64,000 nucleotides of DNA from Desulfosarcina alkanivorans (lineage in GTDB: Bacteria; Desulfobacterota; Desulfobacteria; Desulfobacterales; Desulfosarcinaceae): NCBI RefSeq assembly GCF_009688945.1, contig NZ_AP021874.1, forward strand, positions 744,001 to 808,000, in the 5' to 3' direction. The first letter of the stretch is position 1. Each line of letters opens with the position of its first letter. This document shows positions 26,395 through 35,833 of the stretch, one piece after another. Made by a program: the position numbers and the translations under genes. Below the pieces are notes generated by a model. That model worked only from the letters and a program-made list of their open reading frames with translations, was not told where the DNA came from and searched no databases.

Positions 26395-27194
26395 GAACCG
26401 CACCCGACGTCCAGCCGGCGGCCCCCCGCGGCCGGAGGAATGCAGCCCTCAAGGTGGGCGTGCTGGTGCTCATCGTGATGGGTGTGGCCTTGGCGGCCGG
26501 CAGTGCATGGGGGCAGGCACCGGCACCGCTGATCAGCATCGGACTGGATCAGGAGGGAGAACAGGGTCAGGTCGCCGTCGTAATGCAGTTGTTCCTGCTC
26601 ATGACGGTACTCTCCCTGGCACCGTCGATCCTGATCATGCTCACCTCCTTTACCCGCATCGCCATTGTTTTCTCACTGCTTCGGCAGGCCATGGGAACCA
26701 ATCAACTGCCGCCCAACCAGGTGGTGATCGGTCTCTCGCTTTTTTTGACCTTTTACGTGATGGCCCCGGTGTGGCAGCAAGTGAATCAGGACGCCCTTCA
26801 ACCGCTGATCGCCAAGGAAATCAACCAGACGCAGGCCCTGAAAAAGGCGCTGGAACCGATCCGCAACTTCATGATTTCCCAGACCCGGGAAAAGGATCTG
26901 GCACTGCTGGTAAGCATTGCCAAGATGAAGCGCCCCGCCAACGTTGGCGACGTTCCCACCACGGTGCTGATCCCGTCATTTATCATCAGCGAATTGAAGA
27001 CGGCCTTTCAGATCGGATTCATGCTTTACGTGCCGTTTTTGATCATTGACATGGTGGTGGCCAGCGTTCTTTTGTCCATGGGGATGATGATGCTGCCGCC
27101 AATCATGGTATCACTGCCATTCAAACTGATGATTTTTGTGCTTGCCGACGGTTGGTTCCTGATTGTCGGATCCCTGGTAAAAAGTTTTGCCTGA
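26391..27194 (+). CDS. fliP: flagellar export gate protein FliP
   Basis: A 267-residue pore protein of the export gate. A cleavable hydrophobic leader (residues about 20-40) is followed by the FliP signature LAPSILIMLTSFTRIAIVFS and the C-terminal segment MGMMMLPPIMVSLPFKLMIF. The GTG start overlaps fliO by 4 bases. Confidence 0.95.
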   Translation: MRTAPDVQPAAPRGRRNAALKVGVLVLIVMGVALAAGSAWGQAPAPLISIGLDQEGEQGQVAVVMQLFLLMTVLSLAPSILIMLTSFTRIAIVFSLLRQAMGTNQLPPNQVVIGLSLFLTFYVMAPVWQQVNQDALQPLIAKEINQTQALKKALEPIRNFMISQTREKDLALLVSIAKMKRPANVGDVPTTVLIPSFIISELKTAFQIGFMLYVPFLIIDMVVASVLLSMGMMMLPPIMVSLPFKLMIFVLADGWFLIVGSLVKSFA

Positions 27195-27208
27195 AGGAGT
27201 ATTTTCCC

Positions 27209-27478
27209 ATGACCCCCGAATTCATCACCGGATTTTTCATGCAGGCTATCAAAACAGCCATCCTTCTCGCCGCCCCCATGCTCGCGGTGGGACTCATTAC
27301 CGGCGTGCTGGTCAGCATGTTTCAGGCCGCCACGCAAATCAATGAAATGACCCTGGTGTTTGTGCCCAAGATGCTTGGCGTCGCTTTGGCGCTGCTATTT
27401 TTTTTCCCGTGGATGATGAAACTGATCATCGGGTTTACCCAGGATCTGTTGATCAACCTGCCCACTTACATTCGATGA
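27209..27478 (+). CDS. fliQ: flagellar export gate protein FliQ
   Basis: An 89-residue protein with two transmembrane helices, starting at ATG 27209 with AAGGAG 10 bases upstream; longer frames from 27152 lack a binding site. Conserved features are AAPMLAVGLITGVLVSMFQA and TLVFVPKMLG. Confidence 0.94.
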   Translation: MTPEFITGFFMQAIKTAILLAAPMLAVGLITGVLVSMFQAATQINEMTLVFVPKMLGVALALLFFFPWMMKLIIGFTQDLLINLPTYIR

Positions 27479-27621
27479 CCCGCGACATCCGAAAACGTGA
27501 AACGTTACGAAAATCACCGGCATAATGGATATGGCAGACGACTGGAGACCGAGGTGCCGGAAGGTTCCGGCAGTCGGCCCCTTTGCTGCCCGAACCCGCA
27601 TGACCCCATGAGGCGGTAAGG

Positions 27622-28410
27622 ATGGCGACGCTCAATATTCCCCTGGATGCATTCTACGGGGTCCTGCTGGTTTTTCTGCGGGTTGCCGCCATCGTTTTCA
27701 GTGCACCGATTCTGGATGCAGCCACGATTCCGGTTGTTTTCAAGGCCGGCCTGGCTTTTGCCGTCAGCGTCCTGATGCTGCCCGTGGTGGATGTGTTCGT
27801 TTCCACGGCGGATCTGAGCCTGATGACGTTTGTCATCGGGATTTTTTCAGAGGTGGCCATCGGTGTGACCATTGGGCTGTCGGTGAAGCTGCTTTTTACA
27901 GGCATCCAGATGGCCGGCCAGATCGTCGGTTTTCAGATGGGGGTTGCCATGGCCAATGTGGTCGATCCGGCCTCCAGCTCGCAGATTCCGATTCTGGCCC
28001 AGTTTTACAATCTGACGGCCATGCTGGTATTTCTGGCCATCAACGCCCACCACATGTTCTTTACCGCCCTGGTGGACAGTTATCGCGTCCTGCCGCCGCT
28101 GTCCCTGCACATGAATCCCCAGTTGGTGGATATGATGATGCGCCTGGCCGCCAACACGTTTGTCGTGGCCATCAAGGTGGGGGCGCCGCTGATAGCGGTG
28201 ATGCTGGTGGTCAGTGTCGGCCTCGGCCTGGTGGCCAGGACCGTTCCCCAGATGCACATTTTCATCGTTGCCATGCCCTTGAAAATTTTGATCGGGCTGG
28301 TTTTCATGATGATCGTTGCCCCTTATCTGACCGCTTTTCTGATAGACCTGTTCTCATCTTATCGGGTGACTTTGTTCGACCTGATAAAAATAATGGCATT
28401 GGGAAGGTGA
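27622..28410 (+). CDS. fliR: flagellar export gate protein FliR
   Basis: A 262-residue, six-helix gate protein. Typical segments are LLVFLRVAAIVFSAPILD and the C-terminal LKILIGLVFMMIVAPYL. It is separated from fliQ by a 143-bp gap in which I see no gene; GGCGGTAAGG lies just before its ATG. Confidence 0.94.
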   Translation: MATLNIPLDAFYGVLLVFLRVAAIVFSAPILDAATIPVVFKAGLAFAVSVLMLPVVDVFVSTADLSLMTFVIGIFSEVAIGVTIGLSVKLLFTGIQMAGQIVGFQMGVAMANVVDPASSSQIPILAQFYNLTAMLVFLAINAHHMFFTALVDSYRVLPPLSLHMNPQLVDMMMRLAANTFVVAIKVGAPLIAVMLVVSVGLGLVARTVPQMHIFIVAMPLKILIGLVFMMIVAPYLTAFLIDLFSSYRVTLFDLIKIMALGR

Positions 28411-28413
28411 CCG

Positions 28414-29481
28414 ATGGCAGGTGGCTCCAGCCAGGACAAAACCGAACAGCCAACCGGGAAGAAGCTCTCGGATGCCCGCCAAAAAGGCAATGTGGCCCAG
28501 AGCCGCGAGGTCCCTTCGGTTTTGATTCTTTCGGGCAGTGTCGGTGTGCTGTTTTTTGCCGGGTCCTGGATGCTCGGCCGGCTGACCAATACCATGCGTG
28601 GTATGTATCAACAGGCCGGGACCCTGGATATGGTTCCCGAAACCATGCATACCCTGTTCTGGGATATTTTTATCAATACCGTTGTCATACTGGTTCCGCT
28701 GATGCTGGTGGTGATGACGGCGGGTGTCGTCGGCAATGTCGCCCAGTTCGGATTTCTCTTTACCGGAGAAAAACTGACTCCCAGTCTGGCCAAACTGAAC
28801 CCCATCAGCGGGCTAAAGAAGTTGTTTTCCCTGCGGTCTCTGGTGGAGCTGGGAAAATCCATTATCAAACTGGTCATTATCAGCGGGGTTGCCTTCATCG
28901 TCCTCAGGCGCTACCTGGATCAGATCCCCGGCCTCATGCAGTTGAGCATCGGCAATATCCTGTCGTTTATCGGTCAGGTATCCTTCCAGATGTGTCTCTA
29001 CACCTGCATGGTTCTCTTTCTCATGGCTGTTCTTGATTTTGCGTACACCAAATGGCAGCACCAGCAGGATCTGAAAATGACCAAACAGGAGGTCAAGGAT
29101 GAATTCAAGCAGCGAGAGGGCGATCCGGCCGTAAAGGCCCGAATCCGGTCCGTTCAGCGTGAAATGGCACGCAAGCGGATGATGGAGGCGGTCCCCGAAG
29201 CCACCGTGGTGATTACCAACCCCACCCATCTGGCCATTGCCCTGAAATACGAAGAAGGCATGTCGGCGCCCGTCGTGGTGGCCAAGGGCGCCGGCTTTGT
29301 TGCCCGGAAAATCAAGGACATCGCCGCCGCAAACGATATCCCGCTGGTCGAAAACAAACCCCTGGCCAGGGCGATGTTCAAATCAACCGAGATCGGTGAT
29401 TTCATCCCGGCGGACCTGTACCGGGCCGTCGCTGAAATTCTTGCCTATGTCTATCGGCTCAAGGGGCTCGTCAATGCATGA
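28414..29481 (+). CDS. flhB: flagellar export switch protein FlhB
   Basis: A 355-residue export protein with four transmembrane helices and a cytoplasmic domain carrying the self-cleavage site NPTH at residues 269-272. This cleavage switches export from rod/hook to filament substrates in response to FliK. N-terminal QDKTEQPTGKKLSDARQKG is typical. It starts 3 bases after fliR. Confidence 0.96.
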   Translation: MAGGSSQDKTEQPTGKKLSDARQKGNVAQSREVPSVLILSGSVGVLFFAGSWMLGRLTNTMRGMYQQAGTLDMVPETMHTLFWDIFINTVVILVPLMLVVMTAGVVGNVAQFGFLFTGEKLTPSLAKLNPISGLKKLFSLRSLVELGKSIIKLVIISGVAFIVLRRYLDQIPGLMQLSIGNILSFIGQVSFQMCLYTCMVLFLMAVLDFAYTKWQHQQDLKMTKQEVKDEFKQREGDPAVKARIRSVQREMARKRMMEAVPEATVVITNPTHLAIALKYEEGMSAPVVVAKGAGFVARKIKDIAAANDIPLVENKPLARAMFKSTEIGDFIPADLYRAVAEILAYVYRLKGLVNA

Positions 29482-29721
29482 CGCCACCGAACTCGGGATC
29501 CGACCCTGCCTGCAACTCGCCGTCGATTGGACGGCGCTCCCATCTTTTCGGGCCTTTATGCTTCCCGGGACAATAATTTGACGCTTATCCGCCACGAAGG
29601 CCTGTCCGGACCGTCAATCGGATGGGGCCAGGCGAATACAAAAAAACACAGAAATTAAAATTAGCCGTATTGTCAGGTAGTTCATTCCTATTATGCAGTT
29701 GTGTCCGATGGAACGCCCCGA
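29482..29721. other. intergenic region before flhA promoter
   Basis: A 240-bp stretch with no supported gene. It separates flhB from flhA, which are adjacent in many flagellar clusters, and ends in the -24/-12 element at 29722. Confidence 0.5.
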
Positions 29722-29737
29722 TAGGCATGGAATATGC
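29722..29737 (+). promoter_or_regulatory. sigma-54 promoter candidate of flhA operon
   Basis: AGGCATGGAATATGCT has GG-N10-GC spacing; the boxes deviate at the first base each (AGGCA, ATGCT). It is close to the fliL element, sharing GGCATG at -24 and ATGCT at -12. The start would be near 29748, about 38 bases before flhA. Confidence 0.5.
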
Positions 29738-29785
29738 TAATTTTGATTTCATCGTTTCCGCAATCAAGGAGTGGGCACACGCATC

Positions 29786-31897
29786 ATGGAAATGGCCGAA
29801 CGCAAACAATACCTCGACCGGTTCGCATTTGTTACCAACAATACCGATGTGTTGATGGGCTTTGCCGCCATGTCCATTCTTATGGTCATGGTCATTCCCA
29901 TTCCGGCAATGATGCTGGATCTGTTTCTTTCTTTCAATATCACCCTGGCCCTGATCATCCTTCTGGTGGGAATGTATATCCTGAAGCCGCTGGACCTGTC
30001 CTCTTTTCCCTCGCTGCTGCTGCTGTCCACGCTGTTCCGGCTTTCCTTGAACGTGGCATCCACCCGGATGATCCTGCTTCACGGAAACGAGGGCACCCAC
30101 GCCGCCGGCAAAGTGATCATGGCTTTCGGGAATTTTGTGGTCGGCGGCAACTATATCGTCGGATTTATCGTCTTTATCATCCTCGTGGTGATCAATTTCA
30201 TGGTGATCACAAAGGGTGCCGGCAGGATTGCCGAAGTGGCCGCCCGTTTTACCCTGGACGCCATGCCGGGGAAACAGATGAGCATCGACGCCGACCTGAA
30301 CGCCGGTCTCATCGATGAAACCCAGGCCCGGCAGCGGCGTCGGCAGATCAGCCGTGAGGCGGAGTATTACGGGGCCATGGATGGCGCCAATAAATTCGTG
30401 CGCGGTGACGCCGTTGCCGGCATCATCATTACCTTTGTCAATATCCTGGCCGGGCTGGCCATCGGTGTGTTTCAAAAGAATATGAATTTTGCCGACGCCG
30501 CTCAGACCTATACGCTGCTGACCGTGGGCGACGGGCTGGTCAGCCAGATTCCGGCGCTGATCATTTCCACGGCGGCGGGCATTGTCGTCACCCGTGCCGG
30601 TGCCGAAAAAAGCCTGGGCCTGGAAATCGGAAGCCAGCTGCTGGTTCAACCCCGTGCGTTCGTGGTCGCCGCCGTGATGCTTTTCGGTTTCGGGCTGGTT
30701 CCCGGACTGCCGACCATCCCTTTTCTCATTTTATCGGCGACATCCGGTTTGGTGGCCTACCTGATATTCCAGATCGAACGGGCCAAGCTGGAAGCGGATC
30801 GGGATCTCGCCCTTCAGCAGGAACAGAAGGCCGAAGAGAAGCCCACGGAATCGTTCAAACCCTTGCCGCCCATTGATGTACTTGCCCTTGAGGTGGGGTA
30901 TGGATTGATTCCGCTGGTGGATGTGGACCAGGATGGCGAACTGCTCGAGCGCATTAAATCCATCAGGCGGCAGATTGCCCAGGAGGTCGGCATTGTGGTG
31001 CCCTCCATTCACATTCAGGACAACATGAAACTCAAGCCGGGCGCCTATTCGATTCTGTTGAAGGGAATCGAAGTGGCCAGCGGTGATTTGATGATCAATC
31101 ACCTCATGGCCATGAACCCGGGGGCCGCCGATGCAAGCATCAACGGTGTCGCCACCCGGGAGCCCACCTATGGCCTGGAGGCATTCTGGATCAAACCCTC
31201 GGCCCGTGAAGATGCCAGTGCCAAGGGGTATACCGTGGTGGACCTGGCAACCATCTTGACCACGCATCTTTCCGATGTCATTCGCCGCCATGCGCATGAA
31301 CTGGTGGGCCGGCAGGAAGTCCAGAAGATGCTGGATACCCTGAAGGCCAGCCATCCCAAGGTGGTGGAAGAACTGGTCCCCAATCTTATTTCGCTGGGTG
31401 GCGTGGTGCGGGTGACGCAGAATCTTCTGCTTGAACAGGTGCCGGTGCGCGACCTGCTCACCATCATGGAGACCCTTGCCGACTGGGCTCCCACCACCAA
31501 GAAGCTCGACATCCTGACCGAGCACGTGCGCCAGGCTCTGGCCCGGACAATCACCAGCTTTTACCAGGCGCCTGACGGCAATCTGCATGTGCTCACGCTG
31601 GATCAGCGGGCAGAAAAGAAAATTGCCGAATCTCTCCAGCAGACCGACCAGGGGACCTTTCTGGCCATCGACCCGGCCTATGCCAAGTCGATCATGGACG
31701 ACCTGTCGGTCAAGATGGAAGATTATAAATCCCTGGGCGTTCAGCCGTTGCTGGTTTGTTCCGCCCAGATCCGGAGCCATTTCAAAAAACTGGCCGACCG
31801 GTTCATTCCCGGTTTGTCGGTCCTTTCCTATGATGAGATCGTCAGCAGCGCCAAGATACAAATAGTCGGAACCGTGGAGGCATCAGATGCAGATTAA
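29786..31897 (+). CDS. flhA: flagellar export gate protein FlhA
   Basis: A protein of about 703 residues with eight transmembrane helices and a cytoplasmic ring domain that receives chaperone-substrate complexes. The FHIPEP signature is seen in RLSLNVASTRMILLHG. I prefer ATG 29786; the upstream GTG at 29771 overlaps the AAGGAG ribosome binding site itself. Its end overlaps flhF by 11 bases. Confidence 0.96.
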   Translation: MEMAERKQYLDRFAFVTNNTDVLMGFAAMSILMVMVIPIPAMMLDLFLSFNITLALIILLVGMYILKPLDLSSFPSLLLLSTLFRLSLNVASTRMILLHGNEGTHAAGKVIMAFGNFVVGGNYIVGFIVFIILVVINFMVITKGAGRIAEVAARFTLDAMPGKQMSIDADLNAGLIDETQARQRRRQISREAEYYGAMDGANKFVRGDAVAGIIITFVNILAGLAIGVFQKNMNFADAAQTYTLLTVGDGLVSQIPALIISTAAGIVVTRAGAEKSLGLEIGSQLLVQPRAFVVAAVMLFGFGLVPGLPTIPFLILSATSGLVAYLIFQIERAKLEADRDLALQQEQKAEEKPTESFKPLPPIDVLALEVGYGLIPLVDVDQDGELLERIKSIRRQIAQEVGIVVPSIHIQDNMKLKPGAYSILLKGIEVASGDLMINHLMAMNPGAADASINGVATREPTYGLEAFWIKPSAREDASAKGYTVVDLATILTTHLSDVIRRHAHELVGRQEVQKMLDTLKASHPKVVEELVPNLISLGGVVRVTQNLLLEQVPVRDLLTIMETLADWAPTTKKLDILTEHVRQALARTITSFYQAPDGNLHVLTLDQRAEKKIAESLQQTDQGTFLAIDPAYAKSIMDDLSVKMEDYKSLGVQPLLVCSAQIRSHFKKLADRFIPGLSVLSYDEIVSSAKIQIVGTVEASDAD

Positions 31898-33287
31898 GCG
31901 CTTTGAAGCAGGGGATATGACCGAAGCCCTTCGCATGGTCAAACGCGAATTCGGCGACGAGGCCGTGATTCTGTCGGCCAAAGAAGTCCGACCCGGCGGC
32001 TTTTTCAGTGCGTTGAGAAAAAAGAGTGTCGAAATCACGGCCGCCACGGACTATCCGGCGGAGGATGCCAGCGGCAATGATTTCTCCGGGGTGCTGTCCC
32101 GGCATCTGGATGACGAGGCGCAGACCGACCGTGTTTCCCTGTCGTCGGTACCTCGCATGTTTACCCCGTTTGCTCCGGAAGCGTCACCATCGGTTCAGGA
32201 GGCGCCGGCGGCAACGGAACCGCCCCCCGCCCGGAGCGATCGAAGCGAAACCGCCCCGGAATCGGGTATGCCTGCTAACGGATTGGCCCCCAGACCGGCA
32301 GCAGCGACCTGCTTTTCAGACGAGGGCGAGGCGTCAACGGCCCCATGGGTCCGGTCTCTGGCGCTCAGCAATCTGGTCGCGGCCCCCTTTTACCGAAACG
32401 GCACCCAGCCGACAACCATCGCGATGGTCGGACCCTCGGGTGCGGGGAAAAGTACCATGGCGGCCAAACTGGCATGGCGTTGCCGGACCGTCGAGAAAAA
32501 ACGGATCGGCCTGCTCAGCCTGGATCGATTCCGGTTCGGTGCCAACGCGATGCTCGAGCGGGTTGCACGGATCATGAAGCTGCCGTTCACGGTCATCTAC
32601 GACGCCGGACAGTTGCAGTCGACGCTGGACGATCTGGCCGGCGTTGACGTGGTATTGATCGACACACCCGGAATCAGCGGCATGGACGCATCCATGATGG
32701 ACGATATGGGCGCCTTGATCCGGTCGGTGGGTCCCGATGAAACCCATCTGGTGGCCAGTGCAACCGTCCGGGACGAGGTATTTTTGGCCGCTGTCGATGC
32801 CTTTTCTCAGCTGGGCGTGAATCGGCTGCTCCCAACGCGCATGGACGAGGTCATCGACGACCGATCCATGTTGACGCTGCTCGAGAAAGCCCGCCTGCCG
32901 GTATCTTTTTATGCCGACGGGCCCGATCTGTTCGATGGGCTGAAGGAAACCGCAACCGGCCGGATCGCCGCCGCCCCCCGGATCAAACCGTCACATGTGT
33001 CGGTGGCCCCCTTCGGGTCCAGAAAATACGAGGCCACCTCCCGACCGGCCGCCGGCGCCGGCAACCGGGAGGCCGGCCCTTACGTGGCCAACCGGAATTC
33101 CGAACTGTTTCACCATCCGGACTGCAAGTCGGTAAAACGGATCAACGCGCAGAATATCACCGCATTCAACAGCATTGAAGAAGCCATGGACGAAGGGTTC
33201 AGGCCGTGCCGGGCATGCTGCAACATCAGCATGGTCTCAAAACCGGTGATGCCCGCCTTTGGAAACACGCGCGCAAGCGCAATCTAA
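31887..33287 (+). CDS. flhF: flagellar GTPase FlhF with C-terminal Ada-like Cys domain
   Basis: A 466-residue SRP-type GTPase that positions polar flagella. The N-terminal B domain begins MQIKRFEAGDMTEAL. The NG domain has G1 GPSGAGKST, LSLDRFRFGA, a DTPG instead of the usual DTAG, and the guanine-specificity region PTRMDE. After the GTPase ends (near 370) there is an extra segment at about 399-446, YVANRNSELFHHPDC followed by FNSIEEAMDEGFRPCRACC. It matches the pattern of Ada-type metal-binding domains (N-x-FH-x-DC ... GFRPCxxC). I know of no FlhF with this appendage. Overlap with flhA implies coupled translation. Confidence 0.92.
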   Translation: MQIKRFEAGDMTEALRMVKREFGDEAVILSAKEVRPGGFFSALRKKSVEITAATDYPAEDASGNDFSGVLSRHLDDEAQTDRVSLSSVPRMFTPFAPEASPSVQEAPAATEPPPARSDRSETAPESGMPANGLAPRPAAATCFSDEGEASTAPWVRSLALSNLVAAPFYRNGTQPTTIAMVGPSGAGKSTMAAKLAWRCRTVEKKRIGLLSLDRFRFGANAMLERVARIMKLPFTVIYDAGQLQSTLDDLAGVDVVLIDTPGISGMDASMMDDMGALIRSVGPDETHLVASATVRDEVFLAAVDAFSQLGVNRLLPTRMDEVIDDRSMLTLLEKARLPVSFYADGPDLFDGLKETATGRIAAAPRIKPSHVSVAPFGSRKYEATSRPAAGAGNREAGPYVANRNSELFHHPDCKSVKRINAQNITAFNSIEEAMDEGFRPCRACCNISMVSKPVMPAFGNTRASAI

Positions 33288-33306
33288 CTCTGGAGAACAG
33301 ACGGCA

Positions 33307-34194
33307 ATGCCTAAAATCGACAAAACCGGACAGATCATCAGCCTGAACCTGAAAAGAAAACAGAAACATGCGACCATGAAAAAGAGTGCCCCCGGTCGGT
33401 CGCCGGCCAGGGTCATCGCCATCACCAGCGGAAAGGGCGGTGTTGGAAAAACCAACATTGTCGCCAACTTGGGCTATGCCCTGTGCAAGGCGGGCAACCG
33501 GGTGCTCATCTTCGATGCCGACCTCGGCCTCGGAAACCTGGATGTGTTGCTCGGATTGACCCCCCGTTACAATCTTTCCCACGTGATCGAAGGGAAGAAA
33601 GAACTGTCGGAGATCATTGTCAGCGGACCGGGGAACCTGAAAATTCTTCCGGCATCGTCGGGAATTCAGGAACTGACCAAGCTGACCGCCGTCCAGAAAT
33701 TAGAGATTTACAACAAGCTCAACGCGTTGCTTATGAATTACGATATCGTTTTAATCGATACGGCCGCCGGAATTTCATCCAACGTCCTGTATTTCAATGT
33801 GTCGGCCAACGAAATCATGGTGGTGGTCACGCCGGAGCCCACTTCCATTACCGATGCCTACGCATTGATGAAAATCCTTTCGGTCAGATATCAGGAAAAG
33901 CGTTTCCGGTTGCTCGTCAACCTGGCCAAAAACGAAAAAGAGGCGGATGAAGTGAGCCGCCAGCTCTGTCTGGTGGCTGATCGTTTTCTCGATGTGTCCA
34001 TCGACTATTTCGGGCACGTGCCCGTCGACGACAATGTCAAAGCCGGGGTCCGCAAACAAAAGGTGGTTTGTGAAATGGCCCCGATGACGCGGGCCAGTCG
34101 CAATTTTGCCGAACTGGCCCACAGGCTGGCCCGATCCGAGCCCATGATCTCCAGGTCTGAAAACCGGCCCCTGATCTGGCAGGATATCATTTGA
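33307..34194 (+). CDS. fleN: flagellar number regulator FleN/FlhG
   Basis: A 295-residue MinD/ParA-type ATPase that limits flagellar number and in relatives binds FlhF and FleQ-type activators. The deviant Walker A is SGKGGVGKT, with the switch motif FDADLGLGNLDVLLG and LIDTAAGISSNV. I start at ATG 33307, with GGAG upstream. It follows flhF directly, as usual in polar-flagellate bacteria. A perfect 8-bp stem (34199-34206 and 34227-34234) lies just after its stop, without a T-tract. Confidence 0.93.
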   Translation: MPKIDKTGQIISLNLKRKQKHATMKKSAPGRSPARVIAITSGKGGVGKTNIVANLGYALCKAGNRVLIFDADLGLGNLDVLLGLTPRYNLSHVIEGKKELSEIIVSGPGNLKILPASSGIQELTKLTAVQKLEIYNKLNALLMNYDIVLIDTAAGISSNVLYFNVSANEIMVVVTPEPTSITDAYALMKILSVRYQEKRFRLLVNLAKNEKEADEVSRQLCLVADRFLDVSIDYFGHVPVDDNVKAGVRKQKVVCEMAPMTRASRNFAELAHRLARSEPMISRSENRPLIWQDII

Positions 34195-34348
34195 ACCCAG
34201 GCTTCCCGACAACCCGGCCCATGCCTGGAAGCCTATGGTTCACAAGGGACAGGCCAGAACAGCCTGCTGAAAAATTACCATTCACCCCGTGGCCGGTGAG
34301 TGGCCCCACAGCATAACGGAAGAATTCCTAAACGCGGAGTAAAAAAAC

Positions 34349-35107
34349 ATGGATCTGGCGCAATCGCGAGAAGAAAACTTTGGAAAAGACAGCCATTTGC
34401 TGCGAAATCAAATTGTCAACGAATACCTTCCCTACGTGAAGCGTATCGTGAACCGGATTGCGGTCCATCTGCCGGCGACCATTGAAGTGGATGACCTGAT
34501 CAATGTCGGAATCATCGGATTGATTCAGGCCATCGAACGATACGATCCCACCCGGGACAATAAATTTATCACCTACGCGGTATTTCGCATCAAAGGGGCT
34601 GTGTTGAGCGAACTGCGGTCACGCGATTTTCTGGGGCGGACCACACGCAGAAAGATCCGGGATCTTGAAAAGGCCTATCTGAAGCTGGAACAGAAGCTGG
34701 GGCGTGAAGTGTCGGACGAGGAACTGGCCGAAGAGATGGATATGGATCTGGAGCAGTTATACAAAGTCAAGCGGATGTCCAGCATCTCTTTTGTCAGTTT
34801 CGAAGAGATCGGCTGTACGTCGCAGCATGATACGGCGCTTGCGACCGGTTCTCTGGCCTACGGCGATGCTGATGACGCCCTGTCCCTGACCACCATGAAG
34901 GAGATCAAGTCCACCATCGCCAAAAATATCGACCTGCTGCCGGAAAAGGAAAGACTCGTCGTCTCTCTTTACTATTCTGACGAATTGACCATGAAGGAGA
35001 TCGGAAAGGTCATGAACATTACCGAATCCCGTGTGTCTCAGATCCATGCCCAGGCCATCATTCACCTGAGAGGCAAGCTGCGTCGGGAAGGGTTGCTCGA
35101 GGATTGA
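34349..35107 (+). CDS. fliA: flagellar sigma factor FliA (sigma-28)
   Basis: A 252-residue sigma factor with regions 2 (DDLINVGIIGLIQAIERYDP), 3 and 4 (MKEIGKVMNITESRVSQIHA). It should direct the three TAAAG-N11/12-CGATAA type promoters in this window (flagellin, flgM operon, HD-GYP-mot operon). It sits at the distal end of the sigma-54 flhA operon and would be held by FlgM until hook completion. Confidence 0.96.
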   Translation: MDLAQSREENFGKDSHLLRNQIVNEYLPYVKRIVNRIAVHLPATIEVDDLINVGIIGLIQAIERYDPTRDNKFITYAVFRIKGAVLSELRSRDFLGRTTRRKIRDLEKAYLKLEQKLGREVSDEELAEEMDMDLEQLYKVKRMSSISFVSFEEIGCTSQHDTALATGSLAYGDADDALSLTTMKEIKSTIAKNIDLLPEKERLVVSLYYSDELTMKEIGKVMNITESRVSQIHAQAIIHLRGKLRREGLLED

Positions 35108-35165
35108 CCGCTGCCGTCGAACCCCATCGCCCATTGCCAGAATGAACCGATAAGAAAGGGGTACC

Positions 35166-35618
35166 ATGTTAAATGCCAGTTACGAAGTGTGCGGTATCGC
35201 CGTGGTCGTATTGCTGATCGGATACTGGACCATCAAATTCCGTGCTTTCCGGAAAAAAAACAAGATCGCCGGCGTGCCGGATCCTTCGGAATCCCAATCA
35301 CCGCTCAATGAACACGATATCCATCATCGGGCGCTCATGTTTCTCATGACCCAGAAAACCGACTCCATGCTGGCCGCCTTGGCCGCCACCATCGAACAGG
35401 AACGACAAAAACTGGGCGTTGCCGTCAGGAATCCGTCGGTGGACGAAGCAATCGACGCTGTTCAACCCGAGGCCATGCCTGCTCCGGCCCAACGCCAGAC
35501 GCCTTATGATCAAATCCTACCGATGGTACGAAACGGAATGACCGTATCGACCATCGCCCGGCAGCTGGCCCTGCCCGAAGCCGAGATTTCCATGGTCATG
35601 CGTTTGAACGCCGCCTGA
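35166..35618 (+). CDS. DUF2802-like membrane-anchored protein
   Basis: A 150-residue protein with an N-terminal transmembrane segment (residues about 8-25), a polar linker and a C-terminal helix-turn-helix-like segment YDQILPMVRNGMTVSTIARQ. That segment resembles the DUF2802 family found beside flagellar/chemotaxis genes in proteobacteria. It follows fliA and is the last gene before a strong terminator. Function unknown. Confidence 0.7.
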   Translation: MLNASYEVCGIAVVVLLIGYWTIKFRAFRKKNKIAGVPDPSESQSPLNEHDIHHRALMFLMTQKTDSMLAALAATIEQERQKLGVAVRNPSVDEAIDAVQPEAMPAPAQRQTPYDQILPMVRNGMTVSTIARQLALPEAEISMVMRLNAA

Positions 35619-35656
35619 CGCCGTATCGCCTGTCCTTCCCCCGACAGGAAAAAAAG

Positions 35657-35689
35657 ACCGGTCGGGCACATGTTGCCTACCGGTTTTTT
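35657..35689. terminator. intrinsic terminator after fliA-DUF2802
   Basis: ACCGGT (35657-35662) pairs with ACCGGT (35679-35684), continued inside by GGCA/TGCC. Six T follow and five A precede. It ends the flhA-fliA operon before the next sigma-54 promoter. Confidence 0.85.
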
Positions 35690-35763
35690 GGGTTCAATCC
35701 GTTTCAATGATGGTTTCTCTTTTATTGGGGCCTGAAAACAGGGAGATTGGAAAACCCTTGTTG

Positions 35764-35779
35764 TGGCACTTAGGTTGCA
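35764..35779 (+). promoter_or_regulatory. sigma-54 promoter of flgF operon
   Basis: TGGCACTTAGGTTGCA is a full match to the TGGCAC-N5-TTGCA consensus, with GG-N10-GC spacing. The start is predicted near 35790, 44 bases before flgF. Confidence 0.85.
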
Positions 35780-35833
35780 TAAAATCCTTTTCGATATGAA
35801 TTCACCCGATCCCAAAGCTCCGGAGGAAACCCC

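Noticed and set aside
29585..30649. 354-codon minus-strand frame rich in Gly, His and Asp
   Set aside because: Antisense to flhA and its upstream region; its composition is that of a reverse-frame shadow.
30731..31861. 376-codon minus-strand frame
   Set aside because: Antisense to the flhA cytoplasmic domain, with no family resemblance.
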